DNA from: Toxotes chatareus
Lineage: Eukaryota > Chordata > Actinopteri > Toxotidae
Assembly: GCA_016801885.1 (NCBI GenBank)
Contig: CM028882.1
Span: 15,014,047-15,078,046, forward strand
Direction of reading: 5' to 3'
Length of the DNA: 64,000 nucleotides
Shown: one piece after another, positions 58,301 to 64,000 of the stretch
Layout of the letters: every line of letters starts with the position of its first letter
How positions within the stretch are numbered: position 1 is the first letter of the stretch
The notes under the pieces: generated by a model
Told to the model about the DNA's origin: nothing
What the model saw: only the letters and a program-made list of their open reading frames with translations
Database searches by the model: none
Position numbers and translations under genes: made by a program

Positions 58301-61300
58301 AGAGGCAGATGAGGAAGAGAGACGAGAAAAGTAAGAGAGGGGGGGATAGGAGAGGGAGCGTGGAGTGTGAGAAAAGGAAGAAAAAAAAGGAGGCTGACAG
58401 AGCGGTACAGGTGCTAGCAGATCATTCCTCTGCTCTACCAAGCTGGAGTCAAAAGAATGGAGCAGATCCAATCGTCATGCCTCAGAGCCTGCCAGCAAAT
58501 TGGCACTGAAACAAAGGCAGTGATACATGGGCAAGTTTTAGAGGCAATAATAGAGGGCAATATTGTCTATGTTTGGATAGGGATTGGCAAACGTGACACA
58601 GTTGATGTGGATTACTTCAGGCTGTTATCCGTGAGTGATTTTTAGCAGGGACAACAAAGGATGGCATTGCTCTCGATAGCTTTATAAAAACTGCTGAATA
58701 CCATTCATCTGCCTCAGGTCATCCTGCAAATAGAGGACAAAAGTGTGTTTTAAAAAGTAAATCCAAGTGTCGAAATGCAAATCCACCTGTGTAAGCAGTA
58801 TCTGAGTGAAAATAAAAGATAGGAAACCACTTTAAAAGTAAAAAGAAATGGATTTTTGTAGACCAGTAGTGGCAGAGATTAAACATTTAACATTACATAG
58901 GACACTTAACGATAAAACACATGCACATATTATCCATCGCATCATTTTAGTGGGTACAGTCTGCCTCAGCAGATAGTGTTTCCTGTATAATCATTAGACG
59001 ATGGTGGAAATGCTCTGTGTTGCTAGACAGATCAATACAAGTTAATTATCTGTCCTTCTGAGAGTGAAGTCAGAGTTGTTTATATATATAAACTCCAGCA
59101 AAGTTGTTTAGATATCATGACATTAATGTCAGTGTTCCCCACATTCCCAGTGAAACCTCTGCACTTTATTTACTTTTCCTCTGCCTTCGTATTTAAATTG
59201 ATATTGTGGCTTCAGATGTAATTTCTCTCCTCTTATGCTTCGTAAACAGAAAATATGCAGTTGTGAGAATTGTGAGGTGTGTGAACATGAGACTGATAAT
59301 CATGTGTACATAGGGGTGGGCGATATGGCAAAAATATCACATCACGATTTTTTAATGGTAAAATCACGATCACGATTTTATCACAGTTCATTTTTACAGT
59401 TAAGTTAATTTAGAACCAAACGATTTACTTAGTTATAAAGGCAAAAAAAGTCACCTCTTTCCACCGTTTGCTACTTCTCTCATATGGCGTGCTTTTATCA
59501 AAGGCTTGTGTTATAGCTGGTTGTTTCTGTGTAATGTCTTTAGCCGTTACCACTGGCTGATGTGTGGTGGGCCTCCCTGCTTGGCTCTCAGCTAATTGTT
59601 TCGGATGCTGCCTCTTCAGGTGGTTAAAGAGGTTCGTTGTTGCGCTTTGTCGTTTGAAGAAAACCCAAACCAGTTCCATACGTAGTGTTGGGGAGTAACG
59701 GAATACATGTAACGGCGTTACCTATTTAGAATACACATCATGAGTAACTGTATTCCATTACAGTTACAGTTTAAATAGATAGTATTCAGAATACAGTTAC
59801 ATTGTTGAAATCAATGGATTACGTGACTTCTCTGTTTCACGAGTTTATATTTATTCTCTAAATGAACGAAGGCAACCGGATGCGTTTCCCAGAAGCCCCA
59901 GCTCCACGAAAACAAACGGAAATAAACGAGCTATTCACCTGATCAGTCGGTCAGAATGGAGTCGAACGAGGAGCAGCAGGAGCGAGAGCTTGAGCCGCAG
60001 CCGGCAAAACAGAGCCGGGACAGGAATGCGTTGGCCAAGACAGAAACGGCGTTACGTATTCTGAATACGTAACGGCGGTACATGTACTCCGTTACTCCCC
60101 AACACTGTCCATACGACTGAAGTGGGGTTCTTTTTGGGGACCAACTCCAAGCTTTCACTTTCGTTGCTGGCCATGGCTACCCGCTACACCTTAACTAAAA
60201 CAGCGAGGCTAGTAAAATAAAAATAAAATCAGCACTGCTTGTACTTCGCCATGATTGGTTGGCTTCTCGTGCTTCTGTGCGCAAGCATAGAGCTGCAATT
60301 AATAGAATGTGCCCTATAGACGATAATACGATCTCTCTCCTCTGGCAGATCGTCAACATCAATATCGTCTTCACGATCTAATATCGTCATATCGCACACC
60401 CCTATGTGTACAGCATCTGCTGCAGCAGAGCTACTGAATCTTTTCCAAACTATGGTGTCGTCTATTACATACACTGAAAACAACATATTACTGCTTTACG
60501 AATTTAATATCCAACTTTTACAACTATGTTCTTCTTTTTTTAATAATGAAATTGTGCACATTTTTCAGCCCATTGACCTTTGAAATTAAAGTACTACTCT
60601 TTAAACTGTCTTCCTTAATACACCATTTTTCTAGAGTGCATCATATCTTCGAACAGGATATGAAGATATGATACCTGTCTTGCTCAAAGACACTTCAGTA
60701 CGGTGGACACTTGCCAACATGTAGCTGCATGAGACTTCAGGTTGATGTCCTTGTTCATTAGGCCACTTTGGCACAGTGTTCTGAAATCAGTTACATTCCT
60801 GGGTCTTGTCAGAGACATCTGATATGAAGTACACACTAATTGGGATCCGACTTCAGCAGAATCATCCCTTTTTTTTTCTCTTTTTTTTTTTGGCCATCTG
60901 TAAAGTCTTTACTCTGTCTCGTCAGTCTGCAGAAGAATTAATGGCAGTGGGAGAAGACTGGTGGCGACGTGAGAGGCACTGATGCATTCATCATCAGACC
61001 TCCCTGGAATTACCAAGTTACGGACAAGAGTGGTTAAGAGTTGCACTGCTGATCAAAGATTGTGCTTGATGCTATGCTAATGTATGCAAATTGTAATGAT
61101 ACACCAGTGGTTTCGTGCAGACACATTCATGCACTATTCCTGATGACAGTGTTGTTTTGAGGCTAATGGCGTGTGTAAAGGGTTGCTTTGAAGCTGATGG
61201 TCCTGACAAAACTTGGAGTGAAATGAGCTGAGACCTCAGCAGACGGAGGAGCATCAGGCTAAAACAAAATATCTCAGTGTTTTTTACTCTTTATCTCTCT

Positions 61301-62885
61301 CTCTCTCTTTCTCTCTCTCTGCCCTGGTTTGCCATTTGCCATTTCTTCCCCCCATATCTTGTTCTCTTAAAGGGGAGGTCTACACACTTGGGTTATTAAA
61401 TTACGTCACCGACCGAATTCTTTCTCTCCCTCCTTTGTGATCTATAAGGAGTTACATACTTGACTTATTAAATCAGTGTTATTTATAAAATCAATTATCC
61501 TCCCTTCACTTGCTGTCTTTCAGTTTCTCTTGCTATTTGTTTTCACTTCCCTCCCCTTCCAGCTCAGTCTTTTTTTATTGACTCTCCTGGGACTCGTTCT
61601 CTTCAGCTCTTTATCGCCTCTCCTTCTCTCGTCTTATCTTGTCTCGTTGCCTCGCTCTCCAACTCTCTGGAGAGCCTGGCAGATTGTTTCAGTGCATGAG
61701 ACCAGATAATCACTCTGCAGTGATTATGTCAGCCATTCTATTCTCTTTTTTTCTCCCTTCTCCTTTCCTCTGTCTGCTGGAGCTGTATTGATGTGAAGAA
61801 ACACTTGGTCTTTGCAGTCGGACATTGTTCGCTAAAGCCTCAGATTTCTGGCAAACCGAGAAACAAAACAAAAACCCCTTTTGCTGTGTGAAAATTATTC
61901 TATTGATTATCTTTTACGAGTGGAGTTTCTTTGTGTGTATGTCATTGGTACAGCTAAACACTTTATGTTCACAGTGGATAGGGTGCACTCTTTGAAAATG
62001 CTGTATAAATAAGGAGTAGCTCCACAACATTTCATCTGAACATTCACTGTTCCTAAAGTAAATGAATAAAATCCTGATGTAGTCTTTGTAAACTTTAGTC
62101 TGAAGAATCCCTAAATCATTTATCACAGAAATATTTACATCTCAGGCTGCTCTTATACAGTGTTACACATGCTCCCTATATGTGTTATGCCAGTCTCACG
62201 CCTGCTGGTATTTTAGCTTTTTGTGTTGTCGTCATTTCTGGTCCGTGTAAACCTCTCATGGAGTCTTTTTAGACAGATGAAGTCTGCAGGACTTCTGCTA
62301 GACTAAACACAAGATTTCAGGGTTTTAAAAAGAGTTGACCAGGGCCAAACACGTGGGTCCAGCCATCTTGTTCAGATCCAACAATGCTGATTTTGAAATC
62401 GGAAAATTCCGTCTGAAAGTGGAGCGAGATTCCTGCCAAGGAATGCCTTGCGCCTTGAAGCGAGCCCATAACATTTGAGAGATTGATGTTACCTGTGAGA
62501 CATTTATGTCTTCGGTGCATATGTGTGTGTGTTAGTGTCCATTTTGCAGATGAGGAGAAATGAACCGATGGAGAGAAAAAAATTTAGTCCACAGCAAAAC
62601 TCTTGCAGGGTAACACCAAAATGCATATAGTGTATCGTTTAGATGGCTAAAAGGATACCTTAGAAAGAAAATATTAAGATTGCGGTGATGCTTCTTGAAC
62701 GTATGTTCCCACATGCCCTTTATGTGCTATAATTTCTCTCAGTAGCTTGTTTTATTCACTAGATTTTTAATGGAGAGACCACATGTAAAACACTGTTACA
62801 GTTTTTTATAGATAATCCATATGGCTGAAATTACTTTACAACTGAGCACTGTCACCTTTGAAAATTGATTATTAAAAAAAAAAAA

Positions 62886-62917
<32 letters not shown>

Positions 62918-63448
62918 GCACACACACACACACACACACTTCTTTACAAAATGAAAAACATTTCTCTTGAGCAGTGTCTCCTCCTACAGTTAAAAAAAAA
63001 TGTAATCTGGGCTCATGGTTCATGGCAAATCTATTTTCTGGAAGTGGTTTGTATCTTTCTGTGTGTGAGTTCATCACAAAAGCAAAGGAGGAAATATAGC
63101 CTCTATATTTTCACGTATTTATTGAAGATGCAGCACCCACTATTTACAAAGATCCCAGGTTCATTTCAGAGGAACTCAGCTGAAATTCTCTCTGTTGACT
63201 GATTGTGCTTTCTTGGAAGTGACTCTTCCACTGTGTTTTTGTTTGATTGTTTGATGCGTCCTCAGGTTCTGCTGTCTGTGTTTTTTGTGTTTCAGGTGGA
63301 ATGGATACAGCAGCAGGTGGTGAAGAGGAGGATCAAGAGGGATTATAAACCATCCCCACCCCTTTCTCTGTCAAGCCCCGCCCACAGCAGCCTGGCCCAG
63401 AACAACATCTTCTATAATGACGCCAAGTGGAGCAGTATGTGGTACATT
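49303..63448 (+). CDS. pcsk5: pcsk5 5' part: subtilisin-like proprotein convertase 5, truncated by the window edge
   Basis: PC5/6 is a secretory-pathway serine protease that cleaves precursors after paired basic residues. Coding exons here: 49303-49482 (60 residues), 54089-54193 (35), 63296-63448 (51); all joins are phase 0 and the next exon is outside. The ATG has a strong context (GGGAAGATGG). Residues about 1-28 form a signal peptide (hydrophobic LLCVLVLSLGLA). The prodomain follows: RIYTNHWAVRIAGG, HYHFFHSRTIKR78 (internal site) and VVKRRIKR110 (primary autocleavage site). The start of the catalytic domain reads YNDAKWSSMWYI. FISMEPKVEWIQQQVVK fits PCSK5 better than PCSK6 or furin. After RIKR there is a serine/proline-rich segment about 13 residues longer than in human. 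The catalytic triad lies beyond the window. Fish may have two copies, so a/b is not assigned. Confidence 0.92.
49483..54088 (+). other. pcsk5 intron 1
   Basis: No coding exon recognised. Contains (TTTG)n at 49550-49575, a cluster of nuclear-receptor-like half-sites (GGGTCAAACGTCAAAGGTCC) at 49644-49670, a 16-bp perfect palindrome at 51128-51143, and poly-A at 52834-52850. 50800-51200 is more GC-balanced and could be a conserved element, which one sequence cannot show. Confidence 0.5.
51128..51143. repeat. 16-bp perfect palindrome
   Basis: CGCTCCCATGGGAGCG is its own reverse complement. It lies in pcsk5 intron 1. Function unknown. Confidence 0.85.
54943..54970. repeat. 11-bp perfect hairpin with 6-base loop
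   Basis: CATGGTAGACA, loop GGAGGG, TGTCTACCATG. Pairing is perfect, but the stem is short for a microRNA precursor. It could be a transposon remnant. Confidence 0.7.
59311..60404 (-). mobile_element. hAT-type DNA transposon, non-autonomous, interrupted by a second element
   Basis: Ends are inverted repeats: left TAGGGGTGGGCGATATGG, right the reverse complement of TAGGGGTGTGCGATATGA. The 8-bp target duplication TGTGTACA flanks it perfectly (59303-59310 and 60405-60412). 8-bp duplications and these ends indicate the hAT superfamily. On the minus strand a transposase start (ATG at 60172-60174) leads through SVVW into NWFGF, which is where the second element has inserted; the downstream part reads TTNLFNHLKRQHPKQ in another frame. 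This is a BED zinc-finger N-terminus that has lost its cysteine pair and frame. The catalytic region is absent. About 670 bp without the insert. Confidence 0.85.
59683..60107 (+). mobile_element. Second DNA transposon nested inside the hAT element
   Basis: 425 bp. Ends are inverted repeats of about 28 bp: left TAGTGTTGGGGAGTAACGGA, right the reverse complement of CAGTGTTGGGGAGTAACGGA. Flanked by the perfect 8-bp duplication TCCATACG (59675-59682 and 60108-60115). A short ORF (59956-60072, 38 residues, MESNEEQQERELEPQPAKQ...) runs into the right end and may be the first exon of the autonomous partner. The 8-bp duplication suggests hAT; the exact family is not determined. Confidence 0.8.
60640..60672. 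repeat. 11-bp perfect hairpin with 11-base loop
   Basis: ATCATATCTTC (60640-60650) pairs with GAAGATATGAT (60662-60672). AT-rich; no other sign of function. Confidence 0.6.
62868..62938. repeat. Compound microsatellite poly-A/(TA)n/(CA)n
   Basis: Thirteen A, then about ten TA, then about fifteen CA units with one CG interruption. A likely polymorphic marker in pcsk5 intron 2. Confidence 0.95.
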
Positions 63449-64000
63449 GTGAGTGCATTGTATACTCATACCAGACTCCTTCTTTGTTTGTGTGTTTACT
63501 GGACCAAAGCAAGAATATCACAATTTCCCAGACAAATGGAGCACAATACAATTTAGTCGAGTCTGTGCTTTGCCCGTATGTTCTACTCGGAGGATTGTGT
63601 GCTGTTCTTTACCCATATTTCTCCAGTTTGTGGGTCAAAGGTCAGCCGAGGCCATGCCTTGGTCCAGATTACTGCAGGGTCAGTGCCGCTGAGGGATTTG
63701 TTCGTGTTTTATTCAGTGAAAGAGTGGAAAAGCCACAGTAATGACATTTTTGCCATTCCTCCATTTAAAAAGAGACAATTCAAGGTACTGTACATTCTGT
63801 GTTTATTTGTATTAGTCACAGGAATGTCCACAGTTAGAGTGTTACGTTAGAAGTGTACGTGTCTCTGTGTTCCTGCGTTTCAAAATCGTTTCTCAGAGAT
63901 CAGCAGTGTTGCGCGTGCACTTGTTTGCGTGCACACGCAGTCATGCACACACACACTGCTTTTAAAATTCACACTGCAGAGATTTGCAGGCTTATCGCAA
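63449..64000 (+). other. Start of pcsk5 intron 3
   Basis: Begins with donor GTGAGT after WYI. No further exon is recognised before the window ends; the next expected residues (HCSDN-like) are not found here. Confidence 0.6.

Larger units (their letters stand above)
54194..63295 (+). other. pcsk5 intron 2
   Basis: 9.1-kb intron with no further recognisable exon. Includes an 11-bp stem hairpin (54943-54970), pyrimidine- and purine-rich stretches (55980-56100, 58180-58400), nested hAT-type transposons (59311-60404), another hairpin (60640-60672) and a compound TA/CA microsatellite (62872-62938). The remainder shows nothing I can name. Confidence 0.55.

Noticed and set aside
1..64000. CRISPR arrays, bacterial operons, rRNA genes, intact tRNA genes or virus-derived genes
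   Set aside because: None seen; introns, promoters and gene content are those of a vertebrate chromosome.

Overview
The window looks like a gene-dense piece of a ray-finned fish (teleost, probably percomorph) nuclear genome. The genes are split by short GT-AG introns, the promoters are CpG-rich, the intergenic DNA is AT-rich with microsatellites, and the DNA transposons and the protein sequences are fish-like. I see no bacterial, viral or organellar genes. Products were assigned by comparing translated exons with vertebrate families from memory; exon joins were checked by hand for reading phase.

Left third (1-19 kb): the 5' half of cfap251/WDR66 (minus strand, runs off the left edge), a Rabex-5-like Rab5 exchange factor gene rabgef1 (plus), the proteasome assembly chaperone psmd9 (plus), the TFIIH subunit gtf2h3 (minus, tail-to-tail with psmd9) and the small Rieske protein gene rfesd (minus). 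Middle (19-43 kb): the centriolar kinesin kif24 (plus), then the ubiquitin-associated protein gene ubap2 (plus, 28 coding exons). Right third (43-64 kb): about 5 kb of gene-free DNA, then the first three coding exons of a proprotein convertase gene, pcsk5 (plus), which runs off the right edge with introns of 4.6 and 9.1 kb.

The gene order mixes blocks that are separate in human: CFAP251-PSMD9 and GTF2H3 (12q24), KIF24-UBAP2 (9p13), PCSK5 (9q21), RFESD (5q15) and RABGEF1 (7q11). The genes do not form a pathway. cfap251 and kif24 are both cilium genes, and each has an RFX X-box-like motif in its likely promoter.

The most interesting non-coding signals are: box C/D snoRNA candidates inside ubap2 introns (one very clean, one clean, one weaker relative); a U12-type (minor spliceosome) intron in gtf2h3; a roughly 70-bp inverted duplication linking the ubap2 3' UTR to DNA 1.1 kb downstream; one hAT transposon nested inside another, each with a perfect 8-bp target duplication, in pcsk5 intron 2; an exact CLEAR/E-box palindrome at the ubap2 promoter; and several upstream ORFs before pcsk5. 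I found no wholly new multigene system.
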